A stretch of 37,297 bases of DNA from positions 1 to 37,297 of the forward strand of contig JAFSLQ010000056.1 in the NCBI GenBank assembly GCA_017448355.1, written 5' to 3'. Made by a program: the position numbers and the translations under genes. The notes below the pieces were generated by a model. That model worked only from the letters and a program-made list of their open reading frames with translations, did no database searches and had not been told where the DNA came from. The number at the start of each line of letters is the position of its first letter. The stretch's first letter is position 1. Origin of the DNA: Clostridia bacterium. Lineage in GTDB: Bacteria > Bacillota > Clostridia > Christensenellales > Borkfalkiaceae. Positions 10,364 to 18,945 of this stretch are shown in pieces.

Positions 10364-12019
10364 CTACTTAAAATATTTACTGTACAAATCATTCCACTTT
10401 GAATTACTTATCCACATATCTTCAAAATAATCTTTCGGAGATACAGGATTTGCATTAAAAAACGAACTTACAGGATTAGTATAATTAAGTTGGCCTTTCC
10501 ACCTGTTGCCAAATATTTCCGCTTCGTTTAACACAACAAGTTCACTTCCAGAATGGATATAAATCATTTCTTTATTATTGTGTAAATTCCATAACTCTTT
10601 CTTAAACGGAGAAAGTTTATTGTAATTTTCAGCTGATAAATTATATTGAAAACCACGAGTCATGCCGGTTTCAACGGTAAAATTCTCAAGATTTTCTTGA
10701 CTGTAGCAAAACCTTAAAAAAGTTTTAATTAAATTTTTTATTTCGTCGGAAACATCATTTCTGGCTATCGCATAAGCACAAACACTATCAAGTGTCGCGT
10801 AAGGATCACCATTAGCGTTTGTATCATTTTCGTCAAGCTTTGTAGGCAAAGGCATCCAACCGAAATTCCTATTCATTTCGCTGTATTTTTCATTTTTTGA
10901 ACTCATTCTTTGGAACACTTCTTTGGCCTCATTTGACCACCACGTTCCGTCAATAAGCATAGCAATCGGATCTCGGTTTGACGACGAAGCAGATTTTAAA
11001 TAAATTTCCTGCGCGTCAAGTTGCTCTCTTGTCGATGCCCACCCCTGTTCGTCATAATATTTGTTGGCAATAATTTCATTTAACATTGAAAGAGCATAAT
11101 AGTTGCCCGGGGCTTGTTTAGTAACGTAGCCGTTGCGGTCGCTTACTTCTGTATTTGCAATATTTAAGTTGTAGCCGAAAAGTTTACTCGCATTCCTTTC
11201 AAGAGATGTCACATAGTCATAACTATCGTCTCTTAAACTAAAAGACGTTCTTGTATTGTCTATACCGTTATAAGATGCAGCAAATCTATCAACGAAATAC
11301 GTATAATATTCGTATTTGTATTTTCCTGCTATAATAAACGGTACGACACCTTTCCGCTTCATCTGAGAACATAAATTTAAGAATTCCACATAAGTTGCAG
11401 GCAATCCGTCGTCACTATTCCCAGGTATACCGTCCGGACCACTTGAAAGTTCACCTGACGCATCGGTATAAGCACCGTCTTTATCTATATAAAAACTTTT
11501 TGAATCAAAAAGATCCTTATCATATACGATTCCGCCGCCACCTTCATAATGCGGAATAGCGTAATACGATTTACCGTCCTTAAACAATAATGCTTCCTTT
11601 ATTTCATCCGGTAACGAAACGCCTTCCTGACTGATAATATCGTTCATAACATCAGTCAAATCAAGGAAATTATTATTGTTGACAAAATACGCTGCGGTAA
11701 GTTTTTCACAGAACGCCACCTGACAAATAGACTGGCTAAAAGAGAAATTATCACCGTCATAATCTTTATTTGCCTGAATTTGAATCTGAACACCCTTTTT
11801 GCCTTTTTCAAACGACGTATCCGCGTATTTTTCTTCGAACGCCGTTTCTAACTTATAAAGCCAATCTGTGCCTATACCCCCATTATAATTATGTATCCAT
11901 AACTGAGATTTCGTAGCGTCAACGCTTTCACCTGTCGACCTACAACCAAATTGTCCACAGAGAACAACAATCACCATTAAAACACTAATAATGAAAGCAC
12001 ATAGTTTTTTCTTTTTCAT
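10364..12019 (-). CDS. Sugar ABC transporter solute-binding lipoprotein
   Basis: A 551-residue SBP_bac_1-type binding protein. A lysine-rich start and hydrophobic stretch end in QFGC, a plausible lipobox, and the mature part begins STGESVDATK. The fold is suggested by the N-terminal segment LETAFEEKYAD, the aromatic-rich centre GDGKSYYAIPHYEG-like region (KSYYAIPHYEGGGG), and the late GTWWSNEAKEVF and FGWMPLPTK motifs found in oligosaccharide-binding lipoproteins. At 551 residues it is longer than MalE-type proteins (about 400), like other Clostridial lipoproteins for larger oligosaccharides. A strong AAAGGAG ribosome site precedes the ATG. The 70-bp gap upstream could hold an internal promoter (TTGCAA, 17 bp, TATTTA), but this is weak. 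Confidence 0.92.
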   Translation of the reverse strand: MKKKKLCAFIISVLMVIVVLCGQFGCRSTGESVDATKSQLWIHNYNGGIGTDWLYKLETAFEEKYADTSFEKGKKGVQIQIQANKDYDGDNFSFSQSICQVAFCEKLTAAYFVNNNNFLDLTDVMNDIISQEGVSLPDEIKEALLFKDGKSYYAIPHYEGGGGIVYDKDLFDSKSFYIDKDGAYTDASGELSSGPDGIPGNSDDGLPATYVEFLNLCSQMKRKGVVPFIIAGKYKYEYYTYFVDRFAASYNGIDNTRTSFSLRDDSYDYVTSLERNASKLFGYNLNIANTEVSDRNGYVTKQAPGNYYALSMLNEIIANKYYDEQGWASTREQLDAQEIYLKSASSSNRDPIAMLIDGTWWSNEAKEVFQRMSSKNEKYSEMNRNFGWMPLPTKLDENDTNANGDPYATLDSVCAYAIARNDVSDEIKNLIKTFLRFCYSQENLENFTVETGMTRGFQYNLSAENYNKLSPFKKELWNLHNNKEMIYIHSGSELVVLNEAEIFGNRWKGQLNYTNPVSSFFNANPVSPKDYFEDMWISNSKWNDLYSKYFK

Positions 12020-12089
12020 CTTTTTTCTCCTTTAATTGTTGACTAAAACTATTAAATAACTAATTACAAAGATATTTGCAATTGTTTAT

Positions 12090-13652
12090 TTACCAAATCA
12101 TTGACGACCAAACACCATAAGTCAATATTTCATCTTCAAGTTCCGGTATACTGCCAACCGAGCCGCTAAGATATTCCTTTATTCTTAACGCACAGTCTCT
12201 TACCCTGAATACAATTCCACCTAATCTCTTTTCATGAAAATCCCAACCATAGGGCGTGTTTTCCTTCATCCAAACCGTTCTATAATTGTTTTTAAATTTT
12301 TCAATGCGAACGGCGGTTTCTTCATATATAGGTAATAATTCTTTTAACGATTCTTTATCATTGTTGGAATACGCCGTGCGCGTTTTCATTCCAAGTTCCG
12401 CTTTTAACTCCAAAGCAAAACAAAGTGATGACAAATTATCGAAAAGATACTTAAAATCACCCATTTCTGAAGATACGTCTTTTAATTTCTGAGCATATTC
12501 TCCAAAAGGAATATGAGAAATTCTGCTCAACTGTAAATCTCTTTTTCCCAAAAAACAATCATCCAGCAATAAAGCACGACAAGTACTATCAGCATTTTTT
12601 AAGTCCGGGTTATAATCGTTTTTATTAGGCAAATCCAAAAGCATAAACAGGTCGAAATCTAATCCGAACAAACTTTTAAATCCCTGTTTTATCTTTTCAT
12701 CGTCAAAATTACCCAACGAATATTGTCTGACGGCATAAAGAGTCGGCAACACGGCAAAAAACGAACATTCATGCCCGGAATTTCCCCAAGAAGTCAGTAA
12801 TACATTTTTTACCCCGTGTTTTATTACTTGCTTCATTGCCGGCTTCATTGCTTCCATTGAATAAGTATTTAATGGGGCATATCCCCACCAAGTATTTGCC
12901 GCTCCGCCAAACCAAACTTCCACGCCCGCTTCTTCTAACGTGTTAAACATTGAATCATAAACAGATTCGTCAGTCGTATCGTAATCCCAGTAACACAGAC
13001 CTATCCCTGTAGGTATCTTTTTAACAACATCTTCGGCAAAATGAATATTTTTAGCAATATATTCACCGTGATTAGCTAACTTATAGAACATGTCTGCCCA
13101 AATATGAACTTTAAAATCATATTTTTCAGCCAATTTTACGACTTTGTTAAGATGCTTTAGTAACAACTCAAATCTATCGTGATAACCATGCAAATCCAAA
13201 TATTTACCTAAACCTACATAATGTGCTTCGTCAAATCCAAGATTAATTTCGTCAGTTTTAAAAGCGTCTCTCAATGCAATAAACATTTTTTCTATTAATG
13301 AATCGACTTTTGCATCATCTACAAGAAGTATGTTTTCTATATCACATAAATCAAAATAATGCGGGTTGCTTAAGACGTTATCCATATGTCCCAAAGTCTG
13401 TATACAAGGTATAATTTGGATACCTTTTGAATTAGCATACTCTTCCATTTCCCGCAACGTTTGCTTGTTGTATCCGCCACGCAGATAACCGAAATAAGGT
13501 TCAGATTCTATTTTAAACATATCGTCCAATCCTAATTCAAGCAGGTTATAGTCCATTAATGACAAATAATCAACGTATTTTTTAAAAGACTGCAAATTCA
13601 AAGCACCGTTTCCAACCAAATCCAAAAAAGCACCAAAATGTTTGTATTGCAT
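12090..13652 (-). CDS. GH20 beta-N-acetylhexosaminidase, GcnA-like, probably cytoplasmic
   Basis: A 520-residue glycoside hydrolase of family 20 without a signal peptide. The TIM barrel starts almost at residue 1, as in the compact GcnA-type enzymes. The Asp-Glu pair that positions and protonates the substrate is D141-E142 (LGFDEAHYVG). Other family landmarks are GIQIIPCIQTLGHMD (residues 77-91), HIWADMFYKL, and near the C-terminus of the barrel TSWGNSGHECSFFAVLP. GH20 enzymes remove terminal GlcNAc or GalNAc by substrate-assisted catalysis, which depends on the 2-acetamido group. Given its position before the importer genes, it likely trims imported amino-sugar oligosaccharides inside the cell. 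The precise linkage cannot be read from sequence. Confidence 0.88.
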   Translation of the reverse strand: MQYKHFGAFLDLVGNGALNLQSFKKYVDYLSLMDYNLLELGLDDMFKIESEPYFGYLRGGYNKQTLREMEEYANSKGIQIIPCIQTLGHMDNVLSNPHYFDLCDIENILLVDDAKVDSLIEKMFIALRDAFKTDEINLGFDEAHYVGLGKYLDLHGYHDRFELLLKHLNKVVKLAEKYDFKVHIWADMFYKLANHGEYIAKNIHFAEDVVKKIPTGIGLCYWDYDTTDESVYDSMFNTLEEAGVEVWFGGAANTWWGYAPLNTYSMEAMKPAMKQVIKHGVKNVLLTSWGNSGHECSFFAVLPTLYAVRQYSLGNFDDEKIKQGFKSLFGLDFDLFMLLDLPNKNDYNPDLKNADSTCRALLLDDCFLGKRDLQLSRISHIPFGEYAQKLKDVSSEMGDFKYLFDNLSSLCFALELKAELGMKTRTAYSNNDKESLKELLPIYEETAVRIEKFKNNYRTVWMKENTPYGWDFHEKRLGGIVFRVRDCALRIKEYLSGSVGSIPELEDEILTYGVWSSMIW

Positions 13653-13660
13653 TTTTACCT

Positions 13661-14272
13661 CTACTTATTCTTGTATTCGTTTATTTTCGATTCCACCTGT
13701 TCCCAACCTTGACTCGTATCCTTTACAAAATCTTCATCCGAAAGAGCGAAATCAGGAACAGGATTATTAGTTAAATATGGCTTAAACCCAAATTTTGTAT
13801 AAATATTTACTGCACTATAGCACCAAGTTTCAGTTATCAAATATATAAAGCTATGATACCCTAAATCTCCGTAAAGCGTGAGCAGTTTCGATACTAACGC
13901 TTTTGCAATACCTTTCCCCTTGCAAGAGTCGTCAACCGCTATCCAATGAAGTCGTTGCTCTGTCTTTCCATTAAATAAACCGTTCCATAAAGCGCCGGTG
14001 GCGACGGCTTTTTTATCTTTATCCAAAACAAATACGATTCTTTCATTTAAAGCAAGATTATGACCGTCAACGAATTCACAGTTAAACATCCTTATAGCAT
14101 CTTCTCTATTTGAAAACTGCCCGACGGATATTTCAATGTCTGCCCATAAGTTCTCATCCCCCTTTTCATACATTTTAAATGTATAGCCTTCGGGTAAATC
14201 AAACTTTGGGAAAGCGTCCGTGTCTGTTTTTGTCATTATCAAATATCTTAATGTTAAACTTTTATCTAACAT
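13661..14272 (-). CDS. GNAT-family N-acetyltransferase
   Basis: A 203-residue GNAT protein. The acetyl-CoA-binding motif A is visible as HWIAVDDSCKGKGIAKAL (residues about 110-127), with the Q/RxxGxG/A element as CKGKGIA, followed by motif B WCYSAVNIYTKFGF. The substrate is unknown; an amino sugar or a small molecule released during glycan breakdown would fit the location. The start ATG lies just after the Gfo/Idh stop, so the two are probably translationally coupled. The family is clear and the role is not. Confidence 0.85.
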   Translation of the reverse strand: MLDKSLTLRYLIMTKTDTDAFPKFDLPEGYTFKMYEKGDENLWADIEISVGQFSNREDAIRMFNCEFVDGHNLALNERIVFVLDKDKKAVATGALWNGLFNGKTEQRLHWIAVDDSCKGKGIAKALVSKLLTLYGDLGYHSFIYLITETWCYSAVNIYTKFGFKPYLTNNPVPDFALSDEDFVKDTSQGWEQVESKINEYKNK

Positions 14273-14274
14273 AT

Positions 14275-15528
14275 CTATTTATTTCTCTCTTGATACATCT
14301 TTTTAACTTTGTCGTATATGGAATTATCAATCTTTATTTCACCGCTTGAATACGGATAAACATACATGTTTTTTCCCACGTTTTTATCCGAGCAAAAAGT
14401 ATCATAACGATATTTATCCCTGTCTTCTTTTTTCCTGAAATCAGGAATCTCTATACTGTTATTGCCAGATATTATTGATTTATATGCCATCAACCCCGGT
14501 AAAAACATATTTAACGCTTCGTAAACGCCGATACTGTTTTCAATCCCTTCCTGTTCTCCGAGTATTTTTTCTATAAAATAATACATCGTATAAAAATCAC
14601 CGCCGCCATGTCCGCTCATATCTTGGGATAATTTAGAAGTGTTTATCGGTTCGGGATGATAATGATTTAACTTATCACCATCTAAATATACATTAACATC
14701 TTGTGCCGTTTCTGCCCATCTGTCAGATTCCGCACAACCCTTTTTACAATATATGGAATACCAAATAGAACTTGGCTGCCTTATCAATCCGCAACCATGA
14801 AAACTCTTAATCACTGCTCCGTTCTCAAGCGTAACGAGTTCAAGACCGCCTGATCCTAACCCGCCTTTACAGCCAACATCCAACATTCTCTTCGGAATAG
14901 GCAATTCAAAACCCACTACCTTTACAGGGCGCAATCCGCATATATGTATTATAGGCCCTAAACTGTGTGTACAATAAAATGTTGCATAAGCGTTATTTCG
15001 CCAATGATTTTCTTCACCATACGTAATGTCCGGCCAGATTTCATGGCAATCATGTACATATTCGCCTTCACCATACTGAAACTCACCGAGTTTGCCTTCC
15101 CTATAAAGTTTTCTCATTTCTGTATTCGCAGGCATATAACAGTAATTTTCCGCGTAAGCGTAAATCTTTCCACTACTTTCAACAGCCTCGACAAGTTCTA
15201 CCGCTTCAGCAAGCGTCTGACAAGGTAAAACTTCACTTATCACATGTTTCCCCGATTTTAAACACTTAACGGCAAACGGCGCGTGTTCGTTTGCGTAATT
15301 TGCAAGTACGACCGCATCCATGTCGTGTTTGATAAATTCTTCAAAATTATCGTAAAAACTCGTTTCGTAACCGGTATTCCACTCTTTTATTTTTTCTTTG
15401 CATTTATTCAACGCAACATCGTATTTATCACATACCGCAACAAGTTGAGCGTTAGGATATTGTGCGCAAAACGTTATCATCGACATCCCGCGATAAGCAC
15501 CTAATACACCTATTTTAATTTTTTTCAT
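14275..15528 (-). CDS. Gfo/Idh/MocA-family oxidoreductase with altered EKP motif
   Basis: About 417 residues. The start is set at ATG 15528 because a TAGGTG ribosome-like site precedes it; an in-frame GTG at 15537 is possible. The N-terminal Rossmann strand reads IKIGVLGAYRGMSM, lacking the textbook GxGxxG. The family's EKP motif is replaced by SEVLP, so the usual catalytic or structural lysine is absent at that position. The central domain (GEYVHDCHEIW; HSLGPIIHICGLRP) is typical of the family, with a histidine-rich active-site region. Members oxidise or epimerise sugars, and some (GH109) cleave glycosides with bound NAD. Its neighbours, a KDPG-type aldolase and GH20, favour sugar acid or amino-sugar metabolism. 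The exact reaction is unknown. Confidence 0.85.
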   Translation of the reverse strand: MKKIKIGVLGAYRGMSMITFCAQYPNAQLVAVCDKYDVALNKCKEKIKEWNTGYETSFYDNFEEFIKHDMDAVVLANYANEHAPFAVKCLKSGKHVISEVLPCQTLAEAVELVEAVESSGKIYAYAENYCYMPANTEMRKLYREGKLGEFQYGEGEYVHDCHEIWPDITYGEENHWRNNAYATFYCTHSLGPIIHICGLRPVKVVGFELPIPKRMLDVGCKGGLGSGGLELVTLENGAVIKSFHGCGLIRQPSSIWYSIYCKKGCAESDRWAETAQDVNVYLDGDKLNHYHPEPINTSKLSQDMSGHGGGDFYTMYYFIEKILGEQEGIENSIGVYEALNMFLPGLMAYKSIISGNNSIEIPDFRKKEDRDKYRYDTFCSDKNVGKNMYVYPYSSGEIKIDNSIYDKVKKMYQERNK

Positions 15529-15537
15529 TGTTTTCAC

Positions 15538-16188
15538 CTACATTCGCGCCTCGTTAACGCTCTTTTTAAGTTTAATAATAATATCTTCTATTTCTTGCCA
15601 TTTATGCTCTTTAATAAGAGCCTTATTTGCCACACAACCGACACCAACACCTATAGCACCGGCTTTTATAAAATCACCGGCATTATTTTCATTTACTCCG
15701 CCAACAGCTATTATGTCAATATTATTTAAAGGTGACCTAACCGCTTTTATATACCCAGCCCCCAAAACAGATGCGGGAAAAACCTTAACGAAGTCAGCAC
15801 CGAGTCTATGCGCATATTCAATTTCAGTAGGAGTCATCGCCCCGGGCATAACGACAATCCCATTATTCTTCGCTTCCGTTATTACGAAATTATCAATATT
15901 AGGAGAAACAATAAATTGCGCTCCTGCTTCTTTTGCTTTGTTAAAAAAATCGATATTTATAACAGTTCCCGCGCCGACTATAACATCAGGCATGGTCTTT
16001 TTAATTTCCATTATTGAAATTATTGTATTATCGTTATTCGTTTTACTTACGTCAAAAGGAATTTCCATAACGCTTATTCCGTTTTTGTAAAGTATTTGCG
16101 CTAATTTTAAGCAATCAACGGGATTAATGCCGCGAATTATCGCGACTATTTTTTCCTTTTTTACTCGTTCTATAATTTCTTTTTTCAT
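15538..16188 (-). CDS. eda: 2-keto-3-deoxy-gluconate-6-phosphate-type aldolase (KDPG/KHG aldolase)
   Basis: A 216-residue class I aldolase of the Eda family, the normal length. The Schiff-base lysine is K135 in GADFVKVFPAS, the active-site glutamate is E42 in VMEIPFD, and the family pattern MPGAMTPTE and the phosphate-binding region IAVGGVNENNAGDFI are present. It splits 2-keto-3-deoxy-6-phosphosugar acids (or keto-hydroxyglutarate) into pyruvate and a second product. Its ATG overlaps the upstream stop as ATGA, a strong sign of translational coupling with the beta-propeller gene. In this locus it would suit breakdown of uronic or sugar acids. The exact substrate among KDPG, KDPGal and KHG cannot be decided. 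Confidence 0.88.
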   Translation of the reverse strand: MKKEIIERVKKEKIVAIIRGINPVDCLKLAQILYKNGISVMEIPFDVSKTNNDNTIISIMEIKKTMPDVIVGAGTVINIDFFNKAKEAGAQFIVSPNIDNFVITEAKNNGIVVMPGAMTPTEIEYAHRLGADFVKVFPASVLGAGYIKAVRSPLNNIDIIAVGGVNENNAGDFIKAGAIGVGVGCVANKALIKEHKWQEIEDIIIKLKKSVNEARM

Positions 16189-17714
16189 ATATTTACAACC
16201 CCGCCCGCGTGAGCACCGTGACTATCACCGTCTTTATCTGCAAAACGAAAAGAATATAACTTACCGTTTATATTAAAACGCAATTTGAATTTTTTGCCGG
16301 ATAAAGAAGCAATGTCAAAATTCTTAAATATCACCTTCGCATCTGTGGAATCACAAATCAATCTATCCGATACGGCCAACAGTTCTCCATTATCTGTTAA
16401 AATCTCGACACTGGCTTCTCCATCAATATTCACAAACATCTGACATCTGTTTTTAAAAGTTAAATTCCTTGTTAACAATGTCCCTTTACCGCTCACCGAA
16501 ACAAAGCCGTCTCTACGTATTTTTGCAAGTCCGGTAGCCCCGTTTGAATACATACCGTTTTTGAACCATACAAGATTCTTTTTAGTCTCATCGCCCGCAA
16601 ATCCTATATAATATATCCACAATTCGTCCCCGTGAATTATACAAACACCTCCGACCGATTGAATATACCCCCTATCCCATGCTCCTTTATACATCGATGC
16701 TGTTATAATAGATTCGCTATTAGGTCTCGTGAAATGAAATCCGTCTCTACTAAAAATCGGTATCAGTTCAGTTATTTTCGGCACTCCTCGATTTTCACAC
16801 TTTAAATTGTCCGGACCATATAATATCTGAAACATCCCCAGCATTATACTTTCATATCCAACACAGTCTACATTATACAAATCCGGCTGATAATAATCTA
16901 TATAAGGATTAGGCAAATCTTTTTCTGTAGTGTGTAGCCACCTTATATCTTTATTTCCGTCCCACAATTGATCGTTGATAAAATCATCACATTCGTAATA
17001 ACTGCGCGCCCTTCTACCCGGCGTCCATGATTTCCTTATACTGAAAACCCATTTTTTTCTAAACGGATTGTAAAAAATCGTACTTCTATCTTCCAACGGC
17101 GGCGTTGTCTTGAAATTTTCAAAATGAATACCATCTTTTGAAGTCGCAATTAACGCAGGGGTAATCCCGTCTGGATTTCGTAAAAACAATTTATATCTTT
17201 CATTTATTTTCTTGGTATCATAATCGATAACTATTGTCGTCGAATCCGGACGAAAATAATTCAATCCCGAAAAACCTTTTTCTAATTCGTAGCCATCATA
17301 GTCAAGAATGATATTCGTTCCCTTCCTTATATCTAAATGCGGACGTTCCCAATGTATCCCGTCTTTGGAAACAGCATATGCCATGTGCTTTAACCAACTT
17401 GCTTCATACCACATTTTATATATTTGTTCCGTTTCGTCATACCAAACCCCACCCGACTTTGGGCATGCTACCGGACATTCTTCTCTTTCCCAACTCTCCG
17501 TAGGATAAAAAATAGGATTTCCTTCATACTTTTTCGGTTTATGATACTCAAATAACAGTTCCGATTTCTCAATTAGAAAATCGTCAACAAATAACTGTCT
17601 ACCTATACTTACATCAATAACTTTAGGCGGATTTACCAAATACGGTACTTCATCAATATTCTCATTATAAGGAAAACTATCGTTAACCGATATTCCGTTA
17701 TATAATTTTTTCAT
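16185..17714 (-). CDS. GH43/GH32-like five-bladed beta-propeller glycosidase-family protein
   Basis: A 509-residue protein without a signal peptide, the first gene of the glycan operon. Repeated propeller blades show the motifs AVSKDGIHWERP, ATSKDGIHFENF and FSRDGFHFTRP, typical of the GH32/43/62/68/130 superfamily. The N-terminal RQLFVDDFLIE motif marks a subgroup common in Bacillota and Verrucomicrobia that is usually annotated as putative glycosyl hydrolase. I did not identify the complete acid triad of GH43, so whether it hydrolyses a glycoside or acts as a phosphorylase-like or binding protein is open. The C-terminus forms a small beta domain (residues about 410-495). Its stop overlaps the aldolase start. 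Confidence 0.75.
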   Translation of the reverse strand: MKKLYNGISVNDSFPYNENIDEVPYLVNPPKVIDVSIGRQLFVDDFLIEKSELLFEYHKPKKYEGNPIFYPTESWEREECPVACPKSGGVWYDETEQIYKMWYEASWLKHMAYAVSKDGIHWERPHLDIRKGTNIILDYDGYELEKGFSGLNYFRPDSTTIVIDYDTKKINERYKLFLRNPDGITPALIATSKDGIHFENFKTTPPLEDRSTIFYNPFRKKWVFSIRKSWTPGRRARSYYECDDFINDQLWDGNKDIRWLHTTEKDLPNPYIDYYQPDLYNVDCVGYESIMLGMFQILYGPDNLKCENRGVPKITELIPIFSRDGFHFTRPNSESIITASMYKGAWDRGYIQSVGGVCIIHGDELWIYYIGFAGDETKKNLVWFKNGMYSNGATGLAKIRRDGFVSVSGKGTLLTRNLTFKNRCQMFVNIDGEASVEILTDNGELLAVSDRLICDSTDAKVIFKNFDIASLSGKKFKLRFNINGKLYSFRFADKDGDSHGAHAGGVVNI

Positions 17715-18010
17715 TTTTTAGCTAAAACCCCAAAATTAAATTAAAATTGAGTTTATTATTGTTCATATACATTATAGATTACCCATAAACCATATTTCTA
17801 CTTTTATTTTTATATATTTTTTGCATATTATTGGATTTTATTCTCAAATACAAAAATTGAACAATACACAAAAATGCTTAAACTAAAAAAATGTGCTTAT
17901 TTTTGTTTTTTTATAAAAAATAACAAAAATAAGCATAATTTATGGTATAATATAAAAAGAATAAAATGAAAGAAAATTGAAATCAACTTTGATGAGAAAA
18001 GAAGGAGAAT
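17715..18010. promoter_or_regulatory. Divergent intergenic region with a long inverted repeat
   Basis: An AT-rich, non-coding 296 bp between the leftward glycan operon and the rightward AraC regulator. A 14-bp perfect inverted repeat lies at 17894-17907 and 17922-17935 (arm TGCTTATTTTTGTT). A -10-like TATAAT at 17946-17951 serves the AraC gene, and its -35 position falls inside the right arm. On the minus strand a TATAAT at 17771-17776 fits the operon promoter, without a good -35, as expected for an AraC-activated promoter. No ORF was seen. Confidence 0.55.
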
Positions 18011-18013
18011 ATG

Positions 18014-18889
18014 ATGACAATTTTACCCGAAGCAAGGCAATTTTTATTATCAAGATTTACAAAAAATAATGCTTACTTTGACACTGAGAAAAAAACATTG
18101 AATGAGCCATTTCCTTTACATTACCATAACTATTTCGAAATTGAATTAATCTTCAAAGGGCATGGTACTGAATATATAAATCAGCATAAAATTGATATTA
18201 AACCAGGTTTAATGTATTTATTATTCCCTACCGATATTCACGAATACATTATAAACGAAGATGTTCAAATCTATACTATATCTTTCGATTATCCATTGAT
18301 CCCTGAAAACTATTTACCGATTTTTTATAATAATAAGGTTGAAAACTTTATAATGAACCTTACAAAAGATAGATTAAAACTAATGCAAGGGCTATTTGAA
18401 AACATAATCGACGAGTACACAAAAAACGATGAATATTCGACAAGTAATATTCAGCACATTTTAAGCATTATTCTTTCTCACTTCATAAGAAAATTACCAA
18501 ACAAGGAAAAAATAGAAATAAACGACAACAGATTATTATTGGCTTTAAATCACCTACTCGTTCATTTTAACGAAAGCCCAACACTTCAGGAAATAGCCGA
18601 ATTAGTTGGATTCAATCCGTCATATTTTAGTACAATATTTAAGAAATACACACAAAAAAGTTATACCGAATATCTTATTGAACTAAAAATCTTACACGCA
18701 AAAAAATTATTGAAAATCAATAAAATGTCCATTTTGGAAGTAAGTTTATCCAGTGGATTTGAATCAATAAGTAATTTTAATAGATTTTTTAAAAAAATAG
18801 TCGGAATAACGCCAACTCAATACAAAAAGGCGCATAATATAACCAAGCAAACTATTAAAACAATTTCAAAGTCATTAAAGGATTCATAA
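18014..18889 (+). CDS. AraC-family transcriptional regulator
   Basis: About 291 residues. Two adjacent ATGs exist at 18011 and 18014; AAGGAG at 18002-18007 gives a better 6-bp spacing to the second. The N-terminal cupin-like sensor (HYHNYFEIELIFKGHG; KPGLMYLLFPTDIHEY) is followed by two helix-turn-helix units (TLQEIAELVGFNPSYFSTIFKKY; ILEVSLSSGFESISNFNRFFKKI) and the closing ITPTQYKK signature. It is divergently placed to the glycan operon and probably activates it in response to a sugar; it may also control itself through the intergenic inverted repeat. The activating sugar is unknown. Confidence 0.9.
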   Translation: MTILPEARQFLLSRFTKNNAYFDTEKKTLNEPFPLHYHNYFEIELIFKGHGTEYINQHKIDIKPGLMYLLFPTDIHEYIINEDVQIYTISFDYPLIPENYLPIFYNNKVENFIMNLTKDRLKLMQGLFENIIDEYTKNDEYSTSNIQHILSIILSHFIRKLPNKEKIEINDNRLLLALNHLLVHFNESPTLQEIAELVGFNPSYFSTIFKKYTQKSYTEYLIELKILHAKKLLKINKMSILEVSLSSGFESISNFNRFFKKIVGITPTQYKKAHNITKQTIKTISKSLKDS

Positions 18890-18890
18890 G

Positions 18891-18929
18891 AAAATAAAGC
18901 ACATTTTTATACAAAATGTGCTTTATTTT
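18891..18929. terminator. Bidirectional rho-independent terminator
   Basis: A 17-bp stem runs 18891-18907 with 18913-18929 (core AAAGCACATTTT / AAAATGTGCTTT), with a 5-base loop at 18908-18912 and T-rich outer arms on both strands. It sits between convergent genes, the AraC regulator and the FGGY kinase, and probably ends both transcripts. Confidence 0.85.
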
Positions 18930-18945
18930 ATCAAATGGTGAATTA

